Notes: generated by a model not told the origin, from the sequence alone. A stretch of DNA of 64,000 nucleotides from 34-65-8 sp046294735 (GCA_046294735.1 JBKBKB010000001.1:310001-374000); one strand, 5' to 3'. Shown: positions 9,519-18,397, numbered from the stretch's first letter. Program-made: numbers and translations.

Positions 9519-9677
9519 TCAAAAATCAATCGCGATGCCCTTGTTTTCCCAATCGCCGTAGCGGGTCGGGCTGAGCTCTTCGTCCTGCTCGACCAGCCTG
9601 GGAGCAGGCGGGGGGTCGTTGGTCCAGTGGGCGGGCTTACTGAAGCCTTCGGGGCGGCGGGTGGCGCGTTTGGTCAT
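9519..9677 (-). CDS. DUF1674 / succinate dehydrogenase assembly factor 4-like protein
   Basis: A 52-residue protein starting at 9677 (GGGAGA a few bases upstream; the frame remains open to 9713). Its C-terminus, PTRYGDWENKGIAIDF, is the signature of the DUF1674/SdhAF4 family, whose eukaryotic member helps flavinylated SdhA assemble into complex II and protects it from oxidants. The family is common in Alphaproteobacteria, but this copy is not beside sdh genes; it sits between a P450 (convergent) and rsmB (divergent). Function is inferred from the family only. Confidence 0.8.
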   Translation of the reverse strand: MTKRATRRPEGFSKPAHWTNDPPPAPRLVEQDEELSPTRYGDWENKGIAIDF

Positions 9678-9733
9678 GGTCTCCCAAATGCGCCCACTGG
9701 CGCTTACTTTCAAGAAGGCCTAACCCCGCCGCC

Positions 9734-10969
9734 ATGGTTCAACCCACCGGCATCCACGCGCGCCGCGCCGCGCTCCGTCTGCTCGACGCCATCCTGCGCC
9801 GGGGCGAGACGCTCGATCAGGCCTTCCAGACTGCCAGCGGTGACGTGCGGCGACCGGAGGACCGGGCGCTGGTGCGCGCCATTGCCGGCGAGACGCTGCG
9901 CTGGCTGACCGATTTCGACGCCCTTATCGACAGCGCCACCGCCCGCGCCCTGCCCGATGATGCCAAGCCGCGCATGGTGCTGCGCATGATGCTGGCGCAA
10001 TGGCTGCGGCTCGATACGCCGCCTCATGCCGTGATCGCCACAGGCCTGCCGCTGCTGACCGGCGGCCCGCGGCGGCTGGCCCACGGGGTATTCTCCACCC
10101 TGGTCAAGCGCGCGGCCACCCTACCGCCCCATCCCACACTGCCCGCCCACGTGCGTGAACGCTGGGGCGAGCGGGCCGACATGATCGCGCCGGGCCTCGC
10201 CGATCCGCCGCCGCTTGATCTCGCCCTGCGCGATCCCGCCGAAACAGCGCACTGGGCCAACCAGCTTGCCGCCGACAGCCTTGCGCCCGGACACCTGCGC
10301 CTGCCCCGCGGCGAAGCGATCGAGAAACTGGCTGGGTTTGCCGAAGGTGCATGGTGGGTACAGGATCTTGCCGCCACGATCCCCGCGCGGCTGCTGGGTG
10401 CTGGTGAAGGCCGCCATGTGCTCGACCTGTGCGCCGCGCCGGGCGGCAAGACCATGCAACTGGCAGCCGCAGGCTGGAACGTGACCGCGCTCGACATGAG
10501 CAAGCGGCGGCTCGACCTGCTGCGCGACAACCTCAAACGAACCAGGCTCAAGGCGGCGACCGTGCGGGCCGATGCACTGGAATGGGAGCCGAAGCACCGC
10601 TTCGACGCCATCCTGCTTGACGCGCCCTGCACCGCCACCGGCACCTGCCGCCGGCACCCCGACGTGCTCCACCGCATCGGATCGCGCCAAATCGAACAGA
10701 TGGCGAAACTACAGTCCACCCTGCTGGAACGCGCGGCGGAGTGGCTCAAGCCCGGCGGAACACTGGTCTATGCGGTCTGCTCACTCGAACGCGAAGAGGG
10801 CGAGGTCCAAGCCGCAAGGATCACCTTTCCCACCTCGCCCATCACCGCCGACGAATTGCCCGCGGGCCTCGCACTGAATGAAAAAGGCTGGCTCCGCACC
10901 CACCCCGGCGAGCTGTCGGAGCAAGGCGGGTTGGACGGCTTTTTCGTGGCGCGGTGGACCGTCCCCTAA
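9734..10969 (+). CDS. rsmB: 16S rRNA cytosine-C5 methyltransferase RsmB-like
   Basis: RsmB/NOP2 family SAM-dependent RNA m5C methyltransferase of 411 residues. An N-terminal NusB-like helical RNA-binding domain occupies roughly residues 1-130. The Rossmann domain carries VLDLCAAPGGKT for SAM binding, DAPC-x-TGTCRRHPD for motif IV and VYAVCSLE-REEGE containing the catalytic Cys of motif VI. The target is presumably 16S rRNA C967 by family. Its stop codon overlaps the stop codon of the convergent msrA by 4 bases. Confidence 0.92.
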   Translation: MVQPTGIHARRAALRLLDAILRRGETLDQAFQTASGDVRRPEDRALVRAIAGETLRWLTDFDALIDSATARALPDDAKPRMVLRMMLAQWLRLDTPPHAVIATGLPLLTGGPRRLAHGVFSTLVKRAATLPPHPTLPAHVRERWGERADMIAPGLADPPPLDLALRDPAETAHWANQLAADSLAPGHLRLPRGEAIEKLAGFAEGAWWVQDLAATIPARLLGAGEGRHVLDLCAAPGGKTMQLAAAGWNVTALDMSKRRLDLLRDNLKRTRLKAATVRADALEWEPKHRFDAILLDAPCTATGTCRRHPDVLHRIGSRQIEQMAKLQSTLLERAAEWLKPGGTLVYAVCSLEREEGEVQAARITFPTSPITADELPAGLALNEKGWLRTHPGELSEQGGLDGFFVARWTVP

Positions 10970-11502
10970 CCCTTCGCTTTTGCAGCGAAGCTCTTGCGCA
11001 GCTTGGCCAGCTTGGGCGGGATCACGGCCAGGCAATAGGGATTGCGCTGGCCCTCGCCCTCCCAGTATTCCTGATGATAGTCTTCAGCAGGATACCACTC
11101 GGCCGGCCCTTCGATGGTGGTCACCACCCTGCCGCCGTGTTCCCCGTTGGCTCGGGCTATGGCCGCTTCGGCCTCGGCGCGCTGCGCTTCGTCAAGCGGG
11201 AAGATCGCGCTGCGATACTGGGTTCCGATGTCATTGCCCTGGCGGTTAAGCTGGGTCGGATCGTGGGTGCCCATGAACACGTCAAGCAGATCGCCGTAGC
11301 TGAGCACCGCAGGGTCATACGTCACCCGGATTGCCTCGGCATGGCCGGTGATGCCGCTGCACACTTCCTTGTAGGTCGGGTTGGGCTTGCTGCCGCCGAT
11401 ATACCCGCTTTCAACTTCGCTGACCCCGATCACGTCACGGAACACCGCCTCGGTGCACCAGAAGCATCCGCCTGCAATGATCGCCTGTTGCTGCTCTGCC
11501 AT
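10966..11502 (-). CDS. msrA: Peptide methionine (S)-S-oxide reductase MsrA
   Basis: Reduces methionine-S-sulfoxide in oxidised proteins. It has 178 residues, with the GCFWCTEAVF active-site motif at 12-21 (catalytic Cys13, second Cys16) and the conserved stretch around EVCSGITGHAEAIRV. There is no signal peptide, so it is cytoplasmic. It is convergent with rsmB. MsrB is not in the window. Confidence 0.95.
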   Translation of the reverse strand: MAEQQQAIIAGGCFWCTEAVFRDVIGVSEVESGYIGGSKPNPTYKEVCSGITGHAEAIRVTYDPAVLSYGDLLDVFMGTHDPTQLNRQGNDIGTQYRSAIFPLDEAQRAEAEAAIARANGEHGGRVVTTIEGPAEWYPAEDYHQEYWEGEGQRNPYCLAVIPPKLAKLRKSFAAKAKG

Positions 11503-11626
11503 GGCAATTCCTTTCGCGGCGGGATGTAGGAACAGGATCGGTGCTTGTCATCGTCCACCCCATCCTTAAAAGTACTGTAGCACAGCACATAGCTCCCCCG
11601 ACCATCCATTCGATAGGACTCCCCCA

Positions 11627-12511
11627 ATGAAAGTACTCCCAATTGCGCTCAGCAGCATCCTCGCTCTAATGGCCGCACCGGCGCTGGCCGATGGCCACGG
11701 CCAAATGCATGACGAAGGCCATGGCGAGCATTCGGTGCTCGATACCGCGACCTTTATGAAGCATCACGGCGAAGCGCTGTCGGGTGCGATCAATCACCCC
11801 ACCCGCAAGGACGACCGCGTGCGCGACCAGCACCGTCACCCGGCGGAAACGCTGGCGTTCTTTCACGTCGGCCCGCACATGAAGGTGGGTGAGTATGCCC
11901 CGGGCGGCGGTTGGTATTCGCGGCTGCTGGGTCACTACCTCGGCGGTGAAGGCCAGTTGGTCGGCCTGTTCTTCGACGTGACCAAGGGTCCATTCAATCC
12001 CGAGGCGCAAGACCGCACCCGTGCCGCTGCCGGGCGCTTTGCCGCCGATGTGGAAGGGTTCACCGGCCTGCCCGCCGGGCATGTTTCGGGCTATACGCTC
12101 GATGCCATTCCAGAAGGTGAGAAGGGCTCGTTCGACCGCATCCTGATTATCCGCATGATGCACAACATCCTGCGCTGGAACATGGCCGACAGCGAGATCA
12201 AGGCCATGCGTGAACTGCTGAAAGATGATGGCATGATCGGGATCGTCCAGCACCGGGCACGGGCCGATGCGCCCTTCAGCTACACCGACGGCAGCAAGGG
12301 CTATCTGCGCCAGGCCGACGTAATCGCCTTCATGGAACTCAACGGCTTCGAATTGGTCGGGAGCAGCGAAGTCAACGCCAACCCGATGGACACCGCCGAT
12401 CACCCCGAAGGCGTGTGGGAAATGCCCCCGATCCTGCGCACACAGCGCGAAGACCTGAAGGACAAGGGCGAAAGCGACCGGATGACGCTGTTGTTCAGGA
12501 AGCGTGCCTGA
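11627..12511 (+). CDS. Exported class I SAM-dependent methyltransferase-like protein (COG4798 type)
   Basis: A 294-residue protein with a clear Sec signal peptide (residues 1-21, ending ALA). A His-rich segment (HGQMHDEGHGEHS) follows, then a methyltransferase-like fold: the glycine-rich loop GEYAPGGGWYSRLLG corresponds to motif I, followed by hydrophobic strands and ILRW-type motifs. Such proteins are annotated as predicted methyltransferases, but SAM is not known in the periplasm, so the activity is unproven. It is a single gene with AGGA upstream of the ATG. The His-rich tail after the signal peptide could bind metal. Confidence 0.8.
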   Translation: MKVLPIALSSILALMAAPALADGHGQMHDEGHGEHSVLDTATFMKHHGEALSGAINHPTRKDDRVRDQHRHPAETLAFFHVGPHMKVGEYAPGGGWYSRLLGHYLGGEGQLVGLFFDVTKGPFNPEAQDRTRAAAGRFAADVEGFTGLPAGHVSGYTLDAIPEGEKGSFDRILIIRMMHNILRWNMADSEIKAMRELLKDDGMIGIVQHRARADAPFSYTDGSKGYLRQADVIAFMELNGFELVGSSEVNANPMDTADHPEGVWEMPPILRTQREDLKDKGESDRMTLLFRKRA

Positions 12512-12559
12512 GTACCGCCGGGCTATTCAATAATCGAACGGAGCGCTAGGGGCGGCGAC

Positions 12560-13423
12560 ATGAGAGACATTACGGTCGCCGCCCTCCAGCTCGCGCTCAG
12601 CTCGGATGACGAGCAGACCAATATCGGCGAAGTGTCGGAACTGGTGGAACAAGCTGCCGCGCGCGGGGCGGAGATTATCCTGCCCCCGGAACTGTTTTCC
12701 AGCCCCTATTTCTGCAAGGTTGAGGACGAGGCGCTGTTCGCGCTGGCCCGCCCGGTGGCGGAGCATCCCAGCGTCATCGCCATGCGCAAGCTGGCGGCGA
12801 AGCTGAAGGTTGCCATCCCGACCAGCTTTTTCGAGCGCGACGGGCACCATTACTACAACACCATCGCGGTGATCGACCCGCGCGGCGAGATCATGGGCAC
12901 CTACCGCAAAAGCCACATCCCCGACGGGCCAGGGTATGAGGAAAAGTATTATTTCCGCCCCGGCAACGACGGCTTCAAGGTGTGGGACATCCCCACCTCA
13001 AACGGCCCCACCCGGATCGGCGCGGGCATCTGCTGGGACCAGTGGTATCCCGAATGTGCACGCGTGATGGCACTGATGGGGGCCGAACTGCTGTTCTATC
13101 CGACCGCCATCGGCAGCGAACCCTATGATGCAGATCTCGACACCAGCCGGATGTGGCGCCGCGCGATGCAGGGCCATGCAGTGAGCAACTGCATGCCGGT
13201 AATCGCCGCCAACCGGATCGGCAGCGAGGGCGATCAACGATTCTATGGTCACAGCTTCATCACCAACGAGTGGGGCGATCTGGTGTGTGACTTTAGCGGA
13301 GAGGAAGCCGGGATTCTGGTGGCCACGCTCGACCTCGATCAGGCTGCCATCCACCGCGCCGGCATGGGCTTCTTCCGCGACCGGCGGCCGCAGCTTTATG
13401 GACGGATCGCCGAAGACATCTGA
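12560..13423 (+). CDS. aguB: N-carbamoylputrescine amidase
   Basis: Nitrilase-superfamily amidohydrolase of 287 residues that converts N-carbamoylputrescine to putrescine, CO2 and ammonia in the agmatine route of polyamine synthesis. The Glu-Lys-Cys triad is visible as Glu44 (PPELF), Lys117 (YRKSHIPDGPGY) and Cys158 (GICWDQWYPE), and the surrounding sequence is typical of AguB rather than other nitrilases. The usual partner, agmatine deiminase AguA, is not in the window. The 3' end overlaps the convergent uracil-DNA glycosylase gene by 28 bp. Confidence 0.92.
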   Translation: MRDITVAALQLALSSDDEQTNIGEVSELVEQAAARGAEIILPPELFSSPYFCKVEDEALFALARPVAEHPSVIAMRKLAAKLKVAIPTSFFERDGHHYYNTIAVIDPRGEIMGTYRKSHIPDGPGYEEKYYFRPGNDGFKVWDIPTSNGPTRIGAGICWDQWYPECARVMALMGAELLFYPTAIGSEPYDADLDTSRMWRRAMQGHAVSNCMPVIAANRIGSEGDQRFYGHSFITNEWGDLVCDFSGEEAGILVATLDLDQAAIHRAGMGFFRDRRPQLYGRIAEDI

Positions 13424-14070
13424 CGCCGCGCCAACGCGTGTTCGAACACCCACCCGAACATTTCGGCCGTCAACCTCCCCGTCTGGGTGTTGTAGCGGCT
13501 GCAGTGATAGGAATCGATCAGCCAGCGCCCGTCAGGTAATTCGTGCTGCGCCGCGTGGGCAAACGGATAGGCAGCCTTGCGCAGGCCCTGCGTGGTTAGG
13601 AAGCTGTCATGTGCAATCCGGCCCAGCGCCACGTAGACCCGCACCTGTGCCAGTTCCTCCAGCTGGCGGGACAGGAACTGGCGGCACATGGCGATCTCCA
13701 CCGGGGTCGGCTTGTTCTGCGGCGGCAGGCACTTGACCGAATTGATGATGATCGTGCCGTCCAGCGACAAGCCGTCGTCAATCCGGCCTTTGTATGCGCC
13801 GCGGGTGAGACCGAACTTCGCCAGCGTGGCGAACAGCAGGTCGCCAGCATAATCGCCGGTGAAGGGCCGTCCGGTCCGGTTGGCCCCGTGCTTGCCCGGT
13901 GCGAGGCCGACGAGTGCGAGCCAGGCGGCAGAATCGCCCCAGGCCGGGACCGGCGCATTCCACCAGTCGGGGTGGTCCCGTTGCTGTTCCAGCCGCAACG
14001 CGACCAGCCGGGGGCAGAGCAGACAATCGCGGGGCGGCTCGCTCTCAGCAAGGGGCATTTGCAAAACCAT
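13396..14070 (-). CDS. Family 5 uracil-DNA glycosylase (UdgB type)
   Basis: DNA repair glycosylase that removes uracil, and in this family often hypoxanthine and other deaminated bases. Of 224 residues. Four cysteines (16, 19, 114, 129) have the spacing of the [4Fe-4S] ligands. Motif A is GLAPG (55-59) followed by HGANRTGRPFTGD, lacking the polar water-activating residue of families 1-4, as expected for family 5. The C-terminal motif is HCSRYNTQTGRLT (His189). It starts 22 bases from the divergent folK start and overlaps aguB at its 3' end. No clear ribosome binding site; an ATG at 14058 is an alternative. Confidence 0.88.
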   Translation of the reverse strand: MVLQMPLAESEPPRDCLLCPRLVALRLEQQRDHPDWWNAPVPAWGDSAAWLALVGLAPGKHGANRTGRPFTGDYAGDLLFATLAKFGLTRGAYKGRIDDGLSLDGTIIINSVKCLPPQNKPTPVEIAMCRQFLSRQLEELAQVRVYVALGRIAHDSFLTTQGLRKAAYPFAHAAQHELPDGRWLIDSYHCSRYNTQTGRLTAEMFGWVFEHALARRQMSSAIRP

Positions 14071-14092
14071 CGCGCTGGCCTAGGCGGCAGCA

Positions 14093-14635
14093 ATGGCCCC
14101 GGCAACCAGCCCTTCCCCGAACCGTTACCTGATCGGGCTCGGTTCCAACCGCCCGCACCATCGCCACGGGGGGCCCCGCGAAGTGCTGGTTGCAGCGCTC
14201 GAACACCTTGCCGTGCTGGGCACGTTGACTGCAACCGGCCCACTGGTGGCGAGCGCCCCGCTCGGCCCGTCGCGGCGCCGTTATGCCAACACCGTGGCTG
14301 TGCTGGAAACGGACTTGGCACCGCCAGCCTTGCTTGACCGGCTCAAGCGGATCGAGCGCCGCTTCGGACGGCGGACCGGGGGGCAGCGCTGGGGTTCGCG
14401 CGTGCTCGACCTCGATATCCTGCTTTGGACAGGTGGTTTCTATGCCTCCCCCACCCTGACCGTACCCCATCCCCGGATGCACCAGCGGACATTTGTCCTC
14501 AGCCCTGCCCTGCCCGTGGCAGGCGATTGGCGCGAACCGGTCACCGGCCTCAGCCTGCGGCAACTCCACGCCCGCTTGACCCGCCCCCGCCCCCTGCCTA
14601 AGGCCGCCCCCGTGGTCGGGCCCGTAGCTCAGTAG
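14093..14635 (+). CDS. folK: 2-amino-4-hydroxy-6-hydroxymethyldihydropteridine pyrophosphokinase
   Basis: Transfers pyrophosphate from ATP to 6-hydroxymethyl-dihydropterin in folate synthesis. It has 180 residues, with LIGLGSN at the start, the RRYANTVAVLET strand, the RRFGRRTGGQRWGSRVLDLDILL signature with the Mg-binding DLD, and VPHPRMHQRTFVL. The last six codons and the TAG stop run into the tRNA-Lys gene: the stop is supplied by the tRNA D-arm. folB and folP are not in the window. Confidence 0.95.
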   Translation: MAPATSPSPNRYLIGLGSNRPHHRHGGPREVLVAALEHLAVLGTLTATGPLVASAPLGPSRRRYANTVAVLETDLAPPALLDRLKRIERRFGRRTGGQRWGSRVLDLDILLWTGGFYASPTLTVPHPRMHQRTFVLSPALPVAGDWREPVTGLSLRQLHARLTRPRPLPKAAPVVGPVAQ

Positions 14636-14693
14636 GTAGAGCAGCTGACTTTTAATCAGCGGGTCACAGGTTCGAATCCTGTCGGGCTCACCA
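14618..14693 (+). tRNA. tRNA-Lys (anticodon TTT)
   Basis: A 76-nt cloverleaf. The acceptor arms GGGCCCG and CGGGCTC pair with one G-T pair; the D-arm is standard, the anticodon loop CTTTTAA puts TTT at 14651-14653, the T-arm contains GGTTCGAATCC, and CCA is encoded. Its first 18 nt overlap the 3' end of folK on the same strand. Confidence 0.97.
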
Positions 14694-14750
14694 CGGTTGC
14701 AGGATCGCAGGGTGCGGCACTTCGGGGAATGTCCCCGCCAGGCGTGCTGG

Positions 14751-15719
14751 CTAGAACACTGCGTGCTCGCCCCGTTCGGGAACGGCTGTTCCCTCCACCA
14801 CCCTTCGGTAATAATCGACCAGCCTGTCCGTGCCGGTCGATGGAGTGGCATCGGCATTGTACTGACCGGTCACCGGATCAAGGACCAGCATCGATTCGGT
14901 GGCGTAGTAGCGGCCGATCCGGGCCAGCTCGGCCTTGTTCGCCAGCCCGGGCGCGATCCTGCCCAGTGTGCCGAGAATCCCGGCAATCGCGCCCAGCAAG
15001 GCAACCGGCACGGACCGGAACCGCGGCTGGCGCCCCAGCAGAGCGAACAATGCCTCACCTTGTTGCCGGGGCGTGATCGGATCGCCCGGACCGCCAATTG
15101 GAAGCACCCGGTTCCATCGGGTTTCGTCAGTCAGGCACCCAACCAGATACTCGGCCAGATCGCGGTCACTGATCGGCTTGCAAGCCGTCAACGTCCCATC
15201 GCCGAACAGCAGGAATGGTCGGCCTTGTCGGACCCGCTCGATCTGGCCCGAAAGCGACTTGAAGAACGCAGTCGGGCGCACAATCGAATAGCGCAGACCG
15301 GAGCGGGTCAGTTCCGCCTCGAAGGCGAGCTTGGCGTGCTGGAAGGCCAGCAGCGGCTTCTGCACACACATCGCTGACAGCAGCACAAACTGCGCCACCC
15401 CTGCCCGGCTAGCTGCCTGCAGCACGGCGGAGTTGGCACCGTGATCGATCGCCCAGGCATCGGCAGGTGCGCCGGTCCGCGAAGCCAGGCAGGAGATCAC
15501 CGCGTCGAACCGGCTATCTGCAAAGACGTCCCGCGCCAGCGCAGCCGGATCCGCCACATCGACCAGCCGCACTTCTGCCCCTGCAAACCTGGACGATTCC
15601 AATGCGCGGGAGCGAACCGGACAGAAAACCTCGTGTCCGCGGCTAAGGAGTGCTGAAACGGTGGCCCGGCCAATCGTTCCGGTTGCCCCGATCACGCAAA
15701 CCCGCTGCGGCGTGGTCAT
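14751..15719 (-). CDS. bciA: Divinyl (proto)chlorophyllide 8-vinyl reductase, BciA type
   Basis: NADPH-dependent reductase of the atypical SDR/NmrA-like superfamily that reduces the C8-vinyl group of divinyl chlorophyllide in (bacterio)chlorophyll synthesis. Of 322 residues. The N-terminal dinucleotide motif is GATGTIGRA. The conserved block from LLSAMCVQKPLLAFQ through SIVRPTAFFKSLSG and GDGTLTACKPIS, and ARIGRYYATESMLVLDP later, match the BciA/DVR family closely, more than generic epimerases. The start at 15719 was chosen because the Rossmann motif begins a few residues later; AAGGGAGAG lies about 11 bases before. No other pigment gene is near. It is divergent from an unknown small gene. 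Confidence 0.88.
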   Translation of the reverse strand: MTTPQRVCVIGATGTIGRATVSALLSRGHEVFCPVRSRALESSRFAGAEVRLVDVADPAALARDVFADSRFDAVISCLASRTGAPADAWAIDHGANSAVLQAASRAGVAQFVLLSAMCVQKPLLAFQHAKLAFEAELTRSGLRYSIVRPTAFFKSLSGQIERVRQGRPFLLFGDGTLTACKPISDRDLAEYLVGCLTDETRWNRVLPIGGPGDPITPRQQGEALFALLGRQPRFRSVPVALLGAIAGILGTLGRIAPGLANKAELARIGRYYATESMLVLDPVTGQYNADATPSTGTDRLVDYYRRVVEGTAVPERGEHAVF

Positions 15720-15875
15720 CTGCTCACAACTCTCCCTTGAAGGTATCGCATACCGGGAAAATCCCGGTCGACCGGCCTGCACACCGGCAATGGTGCACCG
15801 CTTGGCCCAGCGGGTCAACGTGAGGCAATGCGGGCCGGGCTTGCGTTACGGGCTATATCGCTGTCAGGTGAACCG

Positions 15876-16235
15876 ATGCTGCCCCACACCCGCGCCATCA
15901 TTGCCGCTGCCACCCACGCGCTCGCCACCGGCAAAACGATCACGGGCGTGTTTGACCACGCCCGGCAGATGGATTTGCAGATCGCCGCAGAGGCGCGCGG
16001 CGGGCGATTGCAGGCATTTGACGGAGACCGCGACGCGCGCTTTGGCGGCACCCTGCCCGACCTTTACGATCAGTCGGACAAGGCATTCGTCTCACTTGAC
16101 CTCGATGGCATGCGAGCGACCGGTTACGACCGGAAATCTTCCAGCCATTTCTCCGTCACCGTGACCGAACATCAAGTCCAGCTCTACGACTACGGCGCAG
16201 CCGAATGGTTCACATTCGACATCCGGGTCATCTGA
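15876..16235 (+). CDS. Conserved hypothetical protein, 119 aa
   Basis: Not recognised. The ATG at 15876 has AGGTGA 5 bases upstream, so it is preferred over the upstream ATG at 15828. The product is soluble, without signal peptide or membrane helix, with an alternating hydrophobic C-terminal half ending in a run of beta-like segments (FSVTVTEHQVQLYDYG). It lies between bciA (divergent) and the ABC-F gene (78 bp downstream, same strand), with which it might be co-transcribed. Confidence 0.65.
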   Translation: MLPHTRAIIAAATHALATGKTITGVFDHARQMDLQIAAEARGGRLQAFDGDRDARFGGTLPDLYDQSDKAFVSLDLDGMRATGYDRKSSSHFSVTVTEHQVQLYDYGAAEWFTFDIRVI

Positions 16236-16312
16236 CCCGCGGCTTCGCCCTGCGATGCTTCGCGGCAGGAATTTTGGTTGGGCAGACCATGACTCGCTGT
16301 TAAGGGCGCGCA

Positions 16313-18190
16313 ATGCTCACGATTGACGGTCTCACCGTCCGGCTCGGCGGCCGGACCATCCTTGAGCGCGCCAGCGCCACCGTACCGCATGGCGCGCGGG
16401 TGGGGCTGATCGGACGCAACGGTGCGGGCAAGTCGACACTGATGAAGGCGGTGATCGGTGAAATCGAGCCCGACGACGGCGAAATATCCAAACCCGCCCG
16501 AGCCCGGATCGGCTATATCGCGCAGCAAGCGCCGAGTGGGTCAATCACACCCGAACAGGTGGTCCTGGCCGCCGATGTCGAACGCGCACAACTGCTGACG
16601 GAAGCGGACACGTGCACCGATCCTGACCGGCTGGGCGAAGTGCACGAGCGGCTGCTCGCCATCGATGCTTACAGCGCCCCGGCCCGGGCCGCGAAGATCC
16701 TGAGCGGGCTGGGGTTCGACGAGGACATGCAGCACCGCCCGATCGACAGCTTTTCCGGCGGCTGGAAGATGCGCGTGGCACTGGGTGCGCTGCTGTTTTC
16801 CGAGCCCGACATCCTGCTGCTCGACGAGCCGTCGAACCACCTCGACCTCGAAGCAACGCTGTGGCTGGAAAACTTCCTCAAGAGCTATCCCGCCACGCTG
16901 CTGGTGATCAGCCACGAACGCGACCTGCTGAATAAGGTGGTGGACCATATCCTCCATCTCCAGGGTGGACAGCTGACGCTCTATCCCGGCGGCTACGATG
17001 CGTTCGAGAAGCAGCGGGCCGAGCGCGCTGCCCAGCTGGCAGCGGCCAAGGCCTCGCAGGACGCGCAGCGCGCCCGTTTGCAGGACTATGTTGCGCGCAA
17101 CAGCGCCCGCGCCTCCACCGCCAAGCAGGCCCAGTCGCGCGCCAAGATGCTCGCCAAGATGCAGCCGATCGCGGCCCTGATGGAAGATCCCTCGCTCAGC
17201 TTCGACTTCCCCGACCCGGGCGAACTGCGCTCACCGATGATCACGCTGGACAAGGCGGCGGTCGGCTATGGTGACGGGCCGCCGGTGCTGCAGCGCCTCA
17301 ATTTGCGGATCGATGCCGACGACCGGATCGCGCTGCTCGGCCGCAACGGCAATGGCAAGACCACGCTGGCGCGCCTGCTGGCCGCCCAGCTCACCCCCGC
17401 TGACGGCGGGATGAACGCGCCGGGCAAGCTGAAGGTGGGCTACTTCACCCAGTATCAGGTCGAGGAGCTGGCTGGCGACGACACGCCGCTGGCGCTGATG
17501 GCGCGGGCGATGGAGGGCAAGTCGCCGGGCGCGATCCGCGGACAACTGGGGCGTTTCGGGTTTTCTGGTTCGCGTGCCGAGACCAGGGTCGAAAAGCTTT
17601 CCGGGGGGGAGCGGGCTCGGCTGGCGCTGGCGCTCATCACCCGCGATGCGCCGCACCTGCTGATCCTGGACGAGCCGACCAACCACCTTGACGTCGATGC
17701 CCGCGAGGCGCTGATCCAGGCGCTCAACGGCTATTCAGGCGCGGTAATCCTGATCAGTCACGATCGCCACATGGTCGAACTGACGGCGGATCGGCTGGTG
17801 CTGGTCGACCAAGGCACCGCGCGTGAATATGCCGGCAGCATGACTGATTACATCGACTTCGTGCTGGGCCGGAACCAGCCGAAGAAAGAGCCCAAGGCAG
17901 CCCAGCCGCAGGTGCGGCCTGCAAACCCGTCAAAAGATCGCGCTCAGGCCCGCTTTATCCGGTCAGAGCAGGCGAAGGCGGAAAAGACGATGGCCAAGCT
18001 CGAAGCCGAAGTGGCGACGCTGGATCAGGCCTTGGTCGAAGCCGGCAAGGCTGCTGCTGGCAATGCCTTGGACGGCAGGGCGATCGAAGATCTGGCCGCG
18101 GCGCGGGAAAGGACCAGCGAAAAGCTGAAACGTGCGGAAGCCGAATGGCTGGTGCTCAGCGAGAAACTGGACCAGCTCGAGAGCGCGTGA
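16313..18190 (+). CDS. ABC-F family ATPase (YheS/Uup-like ribosome-associated factor)
   Basis: Soluble protein of 625 residues with two ABC cassettes and no membrane domain, the ABC-F architecture of translation factors that act in the ribosomal E site. Cassette 1 has GRNGAGKS, FSGGWKMR and LLDEPSNHLD; cassette 2 has GRNGNGKT, LSGGERARL and LILDEPTNHLD. The linker (about 235-300) is a charged helix, and the C-terminal 100 residues form a coiled coil with many Ala, Glu and Lys. Closest by layout to YheS. There is no specific resistance signature, so a housekeeping role is more likely than antibiotic resistance. Confidence 0.93.
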   Translation: MLTIDGLTVRLGGRTILERASATVPHGARVGLIGRNGAGKSTLMKAVIGEIEPDDGEISKPARARIGYIAQQAPSGSITPEQVVLAADVERAQLLTEADTCTDPDRLGEVHERLLAIDAYSAPARAAKILSGLGFDEDMQHRPIDSFSGGWKMRVALGALLFSEPDILLLDEPSNHLDLEATLWLENFLKSYPATLLVISHERDLLNKVVDHILHLQGGQLTLYPGGYDAFEKQRAERAAQLAAAKASQDAQRARLQDYVARNSARASTAKQAQSRAKMLAKMQPIAALMEDPSLSFDFPDPGELRSPMITLDKAAVGYGDGPPVLQRLNLRIDADDRIALLGRNGNGKTTLARLLAAQLTPADGGMNAPGKLKVGYFTQYQVEELAGDDTPLALMARAMEGKSPGAIRGQLGRFGFSGSRAETRVEKLSGGERARLALALITRDAPHLLILDEPTNHLDVDAREALIQALNGYSGAVILISHDRHMVELTADRLVLVDQGTAREYAGSMTDYIDFVLGRNQPKKEPKAAQPQVRPANPSKDRAQARFIRSEQAKAEKTMAKLEAEVATLDQALVEAGKAAAGNALDGRAIEDLAAARERTSEKLKRAEAEWLVLSEKLDQLESA

Positions 18191-18397
18191 AGCAAGAGCA
18201 GTCTGGCACTCCAAGCTCCGAAATATGCGGGTTACTGTGTGCCGTTCACTGCTTGCACGCCCAGGTGCATGGCCCGGTTTGACCGAAGCGCCTGCCGAGG
18301 TCTGAGATCAATCAGGGACAGTCAGGATTAGACGGCCGTCTCCTTCATCGCGGGTACAACACCCAACGCGTGTCAGCGCGGTGGTGCGCATGGCTTA

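Noticed and set aside
9480..9530. Hairpins between the P450 and DUF1674 genes as a terminator
   Set aside because: Two weak stems (CCCTG/CAGGG and GAGCGG/CCGCTGCTC-like) without a T-run following.
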